Below, in pieces: positions 37,217 to 45,942 of a stretch of DNA of 64,000 nt; within the stretch, counting starts at the first letter, position 1, and every line of letters starts with the position of its first letter. Under the pieces are notes generated by a model. It worked only from the letters and a program-made list of their open reading frames with translations. It ran no database searches and had not been told where the DNA came from. The translations under genes and the position numbers were made by a program. Where the stretch lies: NCBI RefSeq assembly GCF_029323795.1, contig NZ_CP119758.1:3224001-3288000 (forward strand). The letters run 5' to 3'. The stretch comes from Zobellia alginiliquefaciens (GTDB taxonomy: Bacteria > Bacteroidota > Bacteroidia > Flavobacteriales > Flavobacteriaceae).

Positions 37217-37882
37217 ATGTTTTTACATACGCACCCATACGAGCCTTTTATTTTTGAAGACACTGAGAAGCTGATTGTTGGCACGCTTCCGCCACCTAGG
37301 TTTACTTCGGGTGAGTTGAAGGTTGATGACGTAGATTTTTGCTATGGCAGTAGAAATGGTATGTTATGGCCTATACTTGATCGTATTTTTGAGTTGGGGT
37401 TGGTGTATGAGAACACTCATTTAGCCATTGAGCAACGTAAGAATTTTTTACTTAAAAATAGAATTGGCGTTTGTGACATTGTTGAAAGTGCCGAGCGCGA
37501 TAAAATAGATGCCTCTGATTTGGGTATGCAAAATGTGCAGTTAAGAGACTTGGTGCATTATTTAGAACTTTACCCAAATTTAAAAACCGTTCTTTTCATG
37601 GGAGGCAACAGTAAAAACGGCCCGGAGTATTTTTTTAGAAGACAGCTTAAAATAGCAGGTCTTCAATTAAAGACCGTTACGGACCAAGTTCCTAGAGTAT
37701 ACGAACTTCAGTTGCCAAAATCAAAACGAATTGTTCGTACGGTTAGTTTAACGGCACCGTCAGGGGCAGCAAATAGGGCAGTGGGTAGCTTGGCCTCCTA
37801 TAAAGAAATGAAAGCTGCAGACCCCAATTTTAACACCATGGATTTCCGGGTTCTTCAATACCAAGGTTTTTTTCTTTCCTAA
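37217..37882 (+). CDS. Uracil-DNA glycosylase-like family protein
   Basis: A protein of 221 residues. The start may be GTG 37211 or ATG 37217. The core EKLIVGTLPPPRF resembles motif I of the UDG superfamily. FCYGSRNGMLWPIL and TAPSGAANRAVG replace the other motifs. Related proteins excise uracil or other damaged bases, but the activity of this subgroup is not established and the key water-activating residue is not obvious. It lies 16 bp after pyc and is likely co-transcribed. Confidence 0.72.
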   Translation: MFLHTHPYEPFIFEDTEKLIVGTLPPPRFTSGELKVDDVDFCYGSRNGMLWPILDRIFELGLVYENTHLAIEQRKNFLLKNRIGVCDIVESAERDKIDASDLGMQNVQLRDLVHYLELYPNLKTVLFMGGNSKNGPEYFFRRQLKIAGLQLKTVTDQVPRVYELQLPKSKRIVRTVSLTAPSGAANRAVGSLASYKEMKAADPNFNTMDFRVLQYQGFFLS

Positions 37883-37922
37883 GATATATCCTTCGTAAAA
37901 AAAATGGAATAGCTATAAACTA

Positions 37923-37956
37923 AAAAGAGTCCTATCGGTTTCGATAAGACTCTTTT
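37923..37956 (+). terminator. Terminator after the UDG-like gene
   Basis: AAAAGAGTC and GACTCTTTT form the outer stem, with ATCG/CGAT inside. It lies about 40 bp past the stop. The remaining stretch up to 38182 contains no other feature that I recognise. Confidence 0.85.
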
Positions 37957-38182
37957 ACGAGAACATTATATGAAAATGAAAAAATTTAAATCCGTTTTAA
38001 TTACATGGTAAATGTACCCTGTTATGGTGTGGTAGCGTAATTATTGTTGTCAAGTCTGTTGTTTTTGTGGTGTAGTGTGATATTTTTGTTATATGATGTA
38101 TCTGAGTAGTAATAGTCATGTATTATTACCGATATTTACAGATTGAAATTGATATATAATTGCTTAAATTTTAATATTGCCT

Positions 38183-40729
38183 ATGCCGCATTCAGAAAGA
38201 TTGGTTGAGTTTAAAAAATCGGTCAATAATAAGTTCAATGTCTACAATAGCCTCTTCTTAAATTTACCTTATCGGAATATTGAGAACGTTGGTATGCTTA
38301 TACCTTTGTTACTTGATCAATGTCAGAAGGGCTTAAGTTCAGGGTTGAATCCGCAAGAGATTTTGGAGGCATTCTTTGAAAATTATGCACATATTGAATC
38401 TGAAAAGGACCAAATTGATTTCATGTTCAGGATTATTCAATATGTAGAACGGCAGGTAGTTTTATATGATAGTGTTGAGGATGCTGCTTTTCCTAAGCTT
38501 CAGGAACATACGCGTTCGTTATCTATAAAAGATTATTTTGAACTAGTGGATAAAAACAAGAGTTGGGACAAAGTGTCCAAGAAACTCTCTACGTTCAGTG
38601 CCCGTTTGGTAATGACAGCTCACCCCACTCAGTTCTATACACCAGCAGTTTTAGATATTATTGAAAAATTACGTTCGTTGATTTTAGAGGATAAAATCGA
38701 CGATATTGATATCGCTTTGCAGCAGTTAGGGTTAACGTCTTTGATCAATTCAAAAAAACCGACACCTTTAGACGAAGCAAAAAATATCATTTACTTCTTG
38801 CGTCACGTGTATTACAATGCTGTTGGTGATTTGTACGCCTATATCAAGGAAAACATCAATAAGGCCGATTTTGAAAATCACAATATAATGAAGTTGGGCT
38901 TTTGGCCCGGTGGTGACCGTGATGGTAACCCGTTCGTAACTGCGGATATCACTAAAGATGTATCGGACGAGCTTCGTATCACTTTAATGAAGTGTTACTA
39001 CAATGATTTAAAAATCATTCAGAAAAAACTGACTTTTAAAGATGTACAAGAGCCTCTTCAGAAGCTTCGGGGTAATTTGTATACTGCCATGTTCGATTCT
39101 AAAAAATCAGTAGGGTATGAAGATATTCTTCAGCCGCTTCTTGATACTAAGGAGTTGTTGGTAAACAAATATCATGGTCTTTACAGTAAGGACCTGGAGA
39201 ATTTTATAGATAAAGTAAAAATCTTCAAAACCCACTTTGCAACTTTAGATGTAAGACAAGACCACAGCAAACATGTATTGGCGGTAGAGAATATACTAAA
39301 GCAAAACAAATTGATTAAAGAAGATATCAGTGAGCTTTCAGATGAGGCTTTGGTAGACCTTTTGATCAATAAGGATTTGTCAGTAGATGCTAATGATTTT
39401 TCGGAGGATATCGTAAAAGATACCATAACCAACATAAAGCAGTTAAAAGGTATTCAGGATGCTAATGGTGAAGAAGGCTGTAACCGCTATATAATTAGTA
39501 ATTCCGAAGATATTTTCTCTGTATTGTTCGTATTCGGATTGTTCAGATGGTGTGGTTGGAAGAAAGAGGATATCAGTTTTGATATTGTTCCTCTTTTTGA
39601 AACCATGAACGGTATGGATGGCGCTGAAAAGACCATGCAGACACTTTTTGATCTACCTGAATATAAGGAGCATTTGGAAAGAAGAAATAACAATCAGACC
39701 ATAATGCTCGGTTTCTCCGATGGTACAAAAGATGGTGGTTATTTAAAAGCCAACTGGGCTATCTTCAAGACCAAAGAAACCCTTTCCAAGGTTTGCGATA
39801 AAAATGGTTTTAATGCTATTTTCTTTGATGGTCGTGGTGGACCACCAGCACGTGGTGGTGGAAAAACACATCGTTTCTACGCAGCACAAACCAAGAGTAT
39901 TGCCAATCATGAAATTCAATTGACGATTCAAGGGCAGACCATTACAAGTACATACGGTACTAAAGAGCAGTTTATTCATAACAGTGAGCAATTGTTGACG
40001 GCTGGTCTTTCAAACAACCTTTTCGGTAAGGAGAATGTGATTTCTAAAGACCATAGAAAACTAATAGAACAACTTTCTGAGTTGAGCTTTGAAAAGTATG
40101 ATGTGCTTAAGCAACATGATAAGTTTATTTCCTATTTGGAGAACAGAAGTACCCTAAAATACTATCAAAAAGCAAATATTGGTAGTAGGCCAGGTAAAAG
40201 AGGGAATAAGAAAAAGTTGGAACTAACCGATTTAAGAGCGATTTCTTTTGTAGGTTCTTGGAGCCAATTGAAGCAAAACGTACCAGGGTATTTTGGTTTG
40301 GGAACAGCTATTCAAACCATAAAGAACGAAGGCAGATTATCGGAACTTAAGAAGTTGTACAAAGAAGTACCTTTCTTTAAAGCTTTAATGAGCAATAGTA
40401 TGATGTCTCTTTCTAAGTGCTACTTTGAGTTGACCTCATATATGAAACAAGATGAGGAATACGGAGCATTCTGGAACATCCTTCACGAAGAGTATATGTT
40501 ATCAAAGAAAATGTTACTGCTCATATCTGGCAGTAAAATCTTAATGGAGAACGAGGCCGTTTCTCGTGAATCCATTAAAATACGTGAGAACATTGTGCTG
40601 CCGTTGTTGGTTATACAGCAGTTCGCACTACAGAAAATAGGTAAGGGAAGTGACTTTAAAGAAGAGTATGAAAAAATCGTTACTCGTTCGCTTTACGGTA
40701 ATATTAATGCCAGTAGGAACTCTGCATAA
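38183..40729 (+). CDS. ppc: Phosphoenolpyruvate carboxylase
   Basis: A protein of 848 residues from the ATG at 38183, after a TTG at 38177. It fixes bicarbonate on PEP to give oxaloacetate. The first catalytic site is VMTAHPTQFYTPAVLDI and GFWPGGDRDGNPFVT carries substrate ligands. The glycine-rich loop is FDGRGGPPARGGGKTHRFY, where classical enzymes have FHGRGG-x-x-x-RGGGP. The chain ends NASRNSA instead of the usual NTG, with the conserved C-terminal region otherwise aligned. With pyc 1 kb upstream, both anaplerotic enzymes are side by side. Confidence 0.93.
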   Translation: MPHSERLVEFKKSVNNKFNVYNSLFLNLPYRNIENVGMLIPLLLDQCQKGLSSGLNPQEILEAFFENYAHIESEKDQIDFMFRIIQYVERQVVLYDSVEDAAFPKLQEHTRSLSIKDYFELVDKNKSWDKVSKKLSTFSARLVMTAHPTQFYTPAVLDIIEKLRSLILEDKIDDIDIALQQLGLTSLINSKKPTPLDEAKNIIYFLRHVYYNAVGDLYAYIKENINKADFENHNIMKLGFWPGGDRDGNPFVTADITKDVSDELRITLMKCYYNDLKIIQKKLTFKDVQEPLQKLRGNLYTAMFDSKKSVGYEDILQPLLDTKELLVNKYHGLYSKDLENFIDKVKIFKTHFATLDVRQDHSKHVLAVENILKQNKLIKEDISELSDEALVDLLINKDLSVDANDFSEDIVKDTITNIKQLKGIQDANGEEGCNRYIISNSEDIFSVLFVFGLFRWCGWKKEDISFDIVPLFETMNGMDGAEKTMQTLFDLPEYKEHLERRNNNQTIMLGFSDGTKDGGYLKANWAIFKTKETLSKVCDKNGFNAIFFDGRGGPPARGGGKTHRFYAAQTKSIANHEIQLTIQGQTITSTYGTKEQFIHNSEQLLTAGLSNNLFGKENVISKDHRKLIEQLSELSFEKYDVLKQHDKFISYLENRSTLKYYQKANIGSRPGKRGNKKKLELTDLRAISFVGSWSQLKQNVPGYFGLGTAIQTIKNEGRLSELKKLYKEVPFFKALMSNSMMSLSKCYFELTSYMKQDEEYGAFWNILHEEYMLSKKMLLLISGSKILMENEAVSRESIKIRENIVLPLLVIQQFALQKIGKGSDFKEEYEKIVTRSLYGNINASRNSA

Positions 40730-40761
40730 AAGAGGATTCTCCTGTTTTTTCGATTAAAACT

Positions 40762-40800
40762 AACCTTCGACCGTTCAACGGTCGGAGGTTTCTTTTTTTT
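40762..40800 (+). terminator. Strong terminator of ppc
   Basis: AACCTTCGACCG and CGGTCGGAGGTT form a 12-pair stem (one G-T) with a TTCAA loop, followed by TCTTTTTTTT. Confidence 0.95.
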
Positions 40801-40901
40801 ATCGTGCTTTGGAATTTATATTTGTAATCTTTATCTGTCATGTGGCCTCTTTTGAAAAAGATTGTACTATGGCTGCAGAATTAAAATTTAAAAAAGATTG
40901 A

Positions 40902-42638
40902 ATGAATTATAAATTTTCACTTATCGTACTTTTCATTTTTTTAATGGGTTGTTCTGACGATGAAGAAAGCGTTCCTATTATAAAAACAGGAGATTTGGGC
41001 GTGTATGTTTTTTCTGGGGAAAACCCTTACCCTAATGCAATTGTCACTACTTTTCCTGAAACGGATAGTCTAATTACCGATGCTCTAGGGACTGCTGTAT
41101 TTAGAGATCTTGAGCTGGGTGAGTATGAGGTAACAGTGGTTCTTCCTGATTTAGGGAACGAAACTTTTAGTACCACAACTACAATAATTGAAGGAGAAAA
41201 TACACTATTAGGATTAGAGATTGATCCTGCCCTTTTTCTAGTACCATCTGAATTAGAAATTCAAAAGTTGATTGCTGAAGTTTACAATGAATTTCGGAAT
41301 ATATATGGTTTTGATAATCATGTAATGGTCTGGGGAGATATAGGAACTGATATTGTTCATGTAAATCGGGCTGCTATCAATCAACTGTCTACTTTGGATA
41401 CGTATTCTTTTACGGTAGGAGAAAGTATAATAGAGAAGGTTTTTGCAGATTATTATGTCGCAATACTACATACAAATACAGGGTTGGATTGTTTGCAAGA
41501 TGAAGACTGTTTAGGCGACCAAGAAATTGATGTTGAGGCTGCAGAAGCTGAATTCAGGTTTCTGCGTGCGTTGGCGTATTTCAATTTAGTCAAGATATAT
41601 GGCAACCCCGTTTTGGTAACTACCTCAGAAGTTGATTTATCAGTTTCTACTACCCCGGTACAAGGTGCCGAAGTAGTATATGATCAAATACTTGAAGATT
41701 TGATTTTTGCAGAACAATATTTACCACAAGCTACAAAATATAAAGCTTCCAAGGAAGCTGCTCAGGCATTGCTGGGTAAGGTGTATATGCAAATGGCAGG
41801 GTTTCCTTTATTGCAAACCGATAAATATGCTTTAGCATTGACGCAGTTCAAAAAAATAACAAGTAATTTTGAACTTGAAGCTGATTATGCTGATGTTTTT
41901 AGTGTTGAAAATCAAGCCGCTGATAATGAGGTCATATTTAGTTTTGACTTTAATGCCGATCAAATTGAATCTCGCAGCAAGTATGGTAGTGTTTGGGGAC
42001 CATTAGGTTTTACAGATTCCGATGGGTTACTTTTGAATTCCGACTTTATTACAAGTTATGGTTTTACAGAAAATTCAGAGAACCCTGTTTCGTTTCCGTT
42101 AAATATAGCCGATACACGTTTTGCTCAAAATATAGCAACCTTCAATGTAGTTAATAACCAAACATTTGATGCTTCAGATGTTAGTGACTGGAGGCCATTA
42201 AAATTTTTGTCAAGAAGTAATATAGAAGCGGGTTCTGACAAAAGTCTTTCTGATTTTCCTGTGTTGAGATATGCCGATATACTGTTACTACTGGCAGAGG
42301 CCGAAAATGAAGTGAACGGACCCACTCAATTGGCTTATGATGCAATTAATGCAGTAAGACAACGAGCATTTAAAAATGATGAAAACGATATTCCATTTGG
42401 ATTAAATAAACAGCAATTTTTTGAGACGATCTTTAACGAGAGAAAACTGGAGCTTTGCTATGAAGGGCATAGAAAAGATGATTTGGTACGTTGGCAACTT
42501 TTAGAGGATGCCATCAATGAGTTTAATCTAGAGAATCCAGAAAAAAATAAGGATTATCAGTCACACGAGTATATTTGGCCCATACCTTTATCTGAAATAA
42601 ATCTGAACCCAGGGGTCGAACAAAATCCGGGATATTGA
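40902..42638 (+). CDS. SusD/RagB-family lipoprotein with N-terminal Ig-like domain
   Basis: A protein of 578 residues. A lipobox (FIFLMGC, Cys 17) anchors it, probably at the outer surface. Residues about 27-100 resemble a carboxypeptidase-regulatory/Cna-B-like domain (GDLGVYVFSGENPYPNAIV, DALGTAVFRDLELGEYEVTV), which is not normal for SusD. The SusD part has the TPR-like helices (AEAEFRFLRALAYFNLVKIYG) and the typical end (AINAVRQRAF, IFNERKLELCYEGHRKDDLV, WPIPLSEINLNPG). No SusC/TonB partner is adjacent. The ligand is unknown. Confidence 0.88.
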   Translation: MNYKFSLIVLFIFLMGCSDDEESVPIIKTGDLGVYVFSGENPYPNAIVTTFPETDSLITDALGTAVFRDLELGEYEVTVVLPDLGNETFSTTTTIIEGENTLLGLEIDPALFLVPSELEIQKLIAEVYNEFRNIYGFDNHVMVWGDIGTDIVHVNRAAINQLSTLDTYSFTVGESIIEKVFADYYVAILHTNTGLDCLQDEDCLGDQEIDVEAAEAEFRFLRALAYFNLVKIYGNPVLVTTSEVDLSVSTTPVQGAEVVYDQILEDLIFAEQYLPQATKYKASKEAAQALLGKVYMQMAGFPLLQTDKYALALTQFKKITSNFELEADYADVFSVENQAADNEVIFSFDFNADQIESRSKYGSVWGPLGFTDSDGLLLNSDFITSYGFTENSENPVSFPLNIADTRFAQNIATFNVVNNQTFDASDVSDWRPLKFLSRSNIEAGSDKSLSDFPVLRYADILLLLAEAENEVNGPTQLAYDAINAVRQRAFKNDENDIPFGLNKQQFFETIFNERKLELCYEGHRKDDLVRWQLLEDAINEFNLENPEKNKDYQSHEYIWPIPLSEINLNPGVEQNPGY

Positions 42639-42648
42639 TATTTTTCAA

Positions 42649-42699
42649 TATAAAGCAAAAGGGTCCGTACGTTAGACGTACGGACCCTTTTGCTTTATA
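42649..42699. terminator. 24-bp perfect inverted repeat, bidirectional terminator
   Basis: The arms 42649-42672 and 42676-42699 are exact reverse complements around a three-base loop (TAG). The core GGGTCCGTACGT is flanked by AAAGCAAAA and TTTTGCTTT, so transcription from either side would meet a stem plus a T-run. It ends the SusD gene on the plus strand and the 47-residue ORF on the minus strand. Confidence 0.9.
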
Positions 42700-42709
42700 G
42701 CTAATAATC

Positions 42710-42853
42710 CTACTGCTTATTTTGTTGACCTTTAATTGTGTCTTTTTCAATATCAAACTCATTGGTGTCAACACTTGTATTTCCGGTCGGATTTGTAGGA
42801 TTACTCTGTTCTACTTTTCTTTTAAATTTTCTCTTATCATCAATCATTCCCAT
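42710..42853 (-). CDS. Small hydrophilic protein, 47 residues
   Basis: MGMIDDKRKFKRKVEQSN begins a strongly charged 47-residue frame ending DTIKGQQNKQ. It has no signal peptide or membrane part. Support comes from its placement: it ends 11 bp ahead of the strong bidirectional terminator and fills the only gap between it and the next minus-strand gene. I do not recognise a family. It may be a genuine small gene or chance. Confidence 0.45.
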   Translation of the reverse strand: MGMIDDKRKFKRKVEQSNPTNPTGNTSVDTNEFDIEKDTIKGQQNKQ

Positions 42854-42972
42854 GTTTCTTGGTTTTTAAGTTAGTTTGTAACTTAGAAAAAAATTGTGCA
42901 AAACTCGGTTAAAGGATGAATAAAGCTTTGTTAGTGAATGTTAAAAGGGAGAAAGACTGAGTAACATCCTTT

Positions 42973-43641
42973 TTAAAAATCATTGAGCGATTGAACATAT
43001 TTTATAGTTAAGAGAGCTTTCTCTTTTTCATCGTCTGCGATTGATTTTTTTTCTTCATCATATTTCTGCAGTAGTGCTAAGTCATGGTCTGCCAAAAGTT
43101 TTCGTAATGCGAAAGTATTAAGGTAGGTTACTGTATTATTTTTTGTGTCCAACAGATACGGAAATCTTAACAAAGCGAGTTTTATACCTTGAATACCTCC
43201 ACCGATTGCTCCAAAATCAGACCAAAATGTTGCTGTTTTGGTTTCTTCAATTTGATAATTGTATGTATTTGTATCCTGAGCGATTCCGGCGGTAAACAGT
43301 AAAAACCTTCCGTTGTTGCGAACGGGAGCATACCGATTTTGTAATTTGTATTTGGTGCAATTTATGAATAACGTATCGTTATTGGAGTAGGCTAAAATAT
43401 GCTTTCGAATATCTTTTTTAGAAACTGATTTGTCTTCGGAAATTAAACGGTAATCATTACCGCCGCTCATTTTAATGTCACTTTTTGACCTTTTTTCTAC
43501 TATGAGTTCAATTTCTTTGGAAGGTGTTTTGTTTTGAATCTCTTCAATTGACATATAGACACCTTGCGGATATGGTGTCTGGGCATTCAAATTTGTAAAG
43601 AAGCAGGTCAAAAAAACAATTGAGAAAAATTTTGTAATCAT
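42973..43641 (-). CDS. Exported protein of unknown function
   Basis: A protein of 222 residues with a signal peptide (FFSIVFLTCFFTNLNAQ). The mature part starts TPYPQGVYMSIEEIQNKTPS and contains SGGNDYRLISEDKS and LAYSNNDTLFINC. It resembles a Bacteroidota-specific domain of unknown function (I recall a DUF6563-like pattern, not verified). A short glycine-rich hydrophobic stretch (WSDFGAIGGGIQGIKLALLR) is followed by a charged C-terminal helix. It lies in its own unit downstream of the trpA terminator. Confidence 0.7.
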   Translation of the reverse strand: MITKFFSIVFLTCFFTNLNAQTPYPQGVYMSIEEIQNKTPSKEIELIVEKRSKSDIKMSGGNDYRLISEDKSVSKKDIRKHILAYSNNDTLFINCTKYKLQNRYAPVRNNGRFLLFTAGIAQDTNTYNYQIEETKTATFWSDFGAIGGGIQGIKLALLRFPYLLDTKNNTVTYLNTFALRKLLADHDLALLQKYDEEKKSIADDEKEKALLTIKYVQSLNDF

Positions 43642-43760
43642 AATGAGGCGGCTTATGGGTAAATAATCTTTAGTACATTTAATAGGGAAAATGGCCTAAT
43701 CCAAAGCGCTTCTCTATTTTTGGTGAAAGTTATAGAATTGGAAAAAGGGTATAAAAAGCA

Positions 43761-43801
43761 AAAGTTCAGCAGTTCAATTATTCGTTGAATTGCTAAACTT
43801 T
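43761..43801 (-). terminator. Terminator of the trp operon
   Basis: A 17-base stem with one mismatch and one G-T (AAAGTTTAGCAATTCAA on the minus strand) and a seven-base loop. TTTTGCTTTTTATA follows. It lies 38 bp past the trpA stop. Confidence 0.9.
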
Positions 43802-43838
43802 CACTGTAAGGATATTTTTGAAATCTAGATAGCTATAT

Positions 43839-44603
43839 CTATCTAATGGTCTTGGTGAAGGTTGAAATTCCGTCAACACCATGACCGTTCAAATGTTTGA
43901 TAAATGCCGAGCCAATAATAGCTCCCTTTGCAGATTTGGTAGCCTGCTCAAAAGTTTCCGAATTACTGATGCCAAAACCTACGATTTGAAGGTTTTCTAG
44001 GTTCATATCTGCAATACGTTGAAAATAGGTTTGCTGTTCATCGCCAAAACCGGATTGAGATCCCGTAACACTGGCGGAACTTACCATATAAATAAACCCG
44101 TTGGAAACTGAATCGATAAAACGAATACGCTCTTCGGAAGTCTGTGGCGTTATCAAAAAGACATTGATGAGTCCATATTTTTCAAACGTTTCTTGGTACT
44201 CGTCATGATATACATCAACGGGTAAGTCGGGGATGATGAGTCCGTCTATACCTATTTCCTGGCATTTTTTACAGAAGGCTTCAACGCCATATTGAAGCAT
44301 CGGGTTGAAATAGCCCATGATGATAAGTGGAATGGAAACCGACTTCCGAATATCTTTCAGTTGATTGAAAAGAATTTCGGTGGTCATACCGTTTTTAAGA
44401 GCCGCTGTGGAGCTTTGTTGAATCGTTGGGCCATCAGCCAAAGGGTCGCTGAAAGGAAGCCCTATTTCTATCATATCAACTCCGTTTTTCTCTAGATTTT
44501 GTATGATTGTAACTGTGTCATCCAATTTTGGATATCCCGCTGTGAAATAGATGGAAAGGAGTTTCCCGTCTTCGTTTAATTTATTGTTGATTCTATTCGC
44601 CAT
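43839..44603 (-). CDS. trpA: Tryptophan synthase alpha chain
   Basis: A TIM-barrel protein of 254 residues that cleaves indole-3-glycerol phosphate to indole and glyceraldehyde-3-phosphate. Catalytic Glu and Asp are in MIEIGLPFSDPLADGPTIQ, and GFGISNSETFEQATK binds the phosphate. It is the last gene of the trp operon, 72 bp after trpB. Indole passes to TrpB through the alpha-beta tunnel. Confidence 0.97.
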   Translation of the reverse strand: MANRINNKLNEDGKLLSIYFTAGYPKLDDTVTIIQNLEKNGVDMIEIGLPFSDPLADGPTIQQSSTAALKNGMTTEILFNQLKDIRKSVSIPLIIMGYFNPMLQYGVEAFCKKCQEIGIDGLIIPDLPVDVYHDEYQETFEKYGLINVFLITPQTSEERIRFIDSVSNGFIYMVSSASVTGSQSGFGDEQQTYFQRIADMNLENLQIVGFGISNSETFEQATKSAKGAIIGSAFIKHLNGHGVDGISTFTKTIR

Positions 44604-44675
44604 AGTTTCAAATGCTTTTTTTCCTTATAAAGGATGGAGTAGGCAAGGTGTGTTCACTATACCTATCCCGATATT

Positions 44676-45905
44676 TTATAAATTAAAAAATTCGATGTAA
44701 TTATTAAGGTCTTTATCGCCCCGACCGGATAGGTTGATGACTACCACATCTTCGGGTTTAAATTTTCTATGTTCAAGAACGGCCAAGGCATGTGAAGATT
44801 CTATGGCAGGGATAATACCTTCCGTTTTACACAGTAGCAAACCTGCGTTCATAGCATCTTCATCCGTAATAGAAATAAACTCACCACGGCCGGATGCAAA
44901 TAAATTGGCGTGCATAGGTCCCACACCAGGGTAATCCAATCCTGCAGAAATAGAATAAGGTTCTGTAATTTGGCCGTCATTGGTTTGCATCAATAAGGTT
45001 TTGCTTCCGTGAATGATGCCCACTTTTCCCAATGCTGAGGTAGCTGCACTTTCACCGGTGTCAATTCCTTTTCCCGCAGCTTCAACCGCAATGATACCTA
45101 CATCAGGATTGTCTAAATAATGGTAATAAGCTCCGGCTGCGTTACTTCCTCCACCAACACAAGCAACCACGTAATCGGGATTTTCACGACCTTCTTTTTC
45201 TTTTAACTGCCATTTTATTTCTTCTGAAATAACCGATTGAAACCGCGCTACCATATCCGGGTAAGGATGTGGACCCACAACACTACCAATGATATAGTGG
45301 GTATCTACCGGGTTATTAATCCAATCGCGAATAGCTTCATTAGTAGCATCTTTTAGCGTTCTACTTCCGGAAAGTGCCGGTCTAACTTCAGCTCCTAACA
45401 TTTTCATCCTAGCTACGTTGGGTGCTTGTCTGGCAATATCTATTTCGCCCATATACACAATACACTCAATACCCATTAGCGCACATACCGTAGCGGTCGC
45501 AACACCATGTTGTCCTGCACCCGTTTCTGCAATGATTCTGTTTTTGCCCAATTTCTTGGCCATAAGAATCTGCCCAATGGTATTATTAACTTTGTGCGCT
45601 CCCGTATGGCAAAGATCTTCGCGTTTTAGGTATATTTTGGTATTGTGTTTTTTTGAAAGTCTATCTGCAAAATAGAGTGGGGTAGGGCGTCCTACATAAT
45701 CTTTCAGCAACTGGTCAAACTCTTCCTTAAAAGAAGGTTCTTGCATGATGCGAATATAGTTTTGCCGAAGTTCTTCAGTATTCGGGTATAGCATTTCAGG
45801 AATAAAAGCACCTCCAAACTCCCCGTAATATCCTTTTTCGTCCGCTTGATAAGAACTATCCCCTAATTCATTTTTATACGGAACTGTTTTGTTTACGTTT
45901 GTCAT
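44676..45905 (-). CDS. trpB: Tryptophan synthase beta chain
   Basis: A PLP enzyme of 409 residues that joins indole and serine to tryptophan. The start at 45905 ([15 protein letters not shown]) is preferred. A start at 45956 lies in the GH88 gene. The Schiff-base Lys is in [21 protein letters not shown] binds phosphate and CVGGGS is present, and the N-terminus has [15 protein letters not shown]. It lies 37 bp after the GH88 gene, which breaks the usual trpF-trpB contact. Confidence 0.97.
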   Translation of the reverse strand: MTNVNKTVPYKNELGDSSYQADEKGYYGEFGGAFIPEMLYPNTEELRQNYIRIMQEPSFKEEFDQLLKDYVGRPTPLYFADRLSKKHNTKIYLKREDLCHTGAHKVNNTIGQILMAKKLGKNRIIAETGAGQHGVATATVCALMGIECIVYMGEIDIARQAPNVARMKMLGAEVRPALSGSRTLKDATNEAIRDWINNPVDTHYIIGSVVGPHPYPDMVARFQSVISEEIKWQLKEKEGRENPDYVVACVGGGSNAAGAYYHYLDNPDVGIIAVEAAGKGIDTGESAATSALGKVGIIHGSKTLLMQTNDGQITEPYSISAGLDYPGVGPMHANLFASGRGEFISITDEDAMNAGLLLCKTEGIIPAIESSHALAVLEHRKFKPEDVVVINLSGRGDKDLNNYIEFFNL

Positions 45906-45942
45906 GATAATTTTTTTATTGCTAGCTAGAACTATTCTATAG

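Noticed and set aside
42523-42774. 83-codon minus-strand frame
   Set aside because: It passes through the 24-bp terminator hairpin and into the SusD gene. The 47-codon frame at 42710-42853 is the better candidate.
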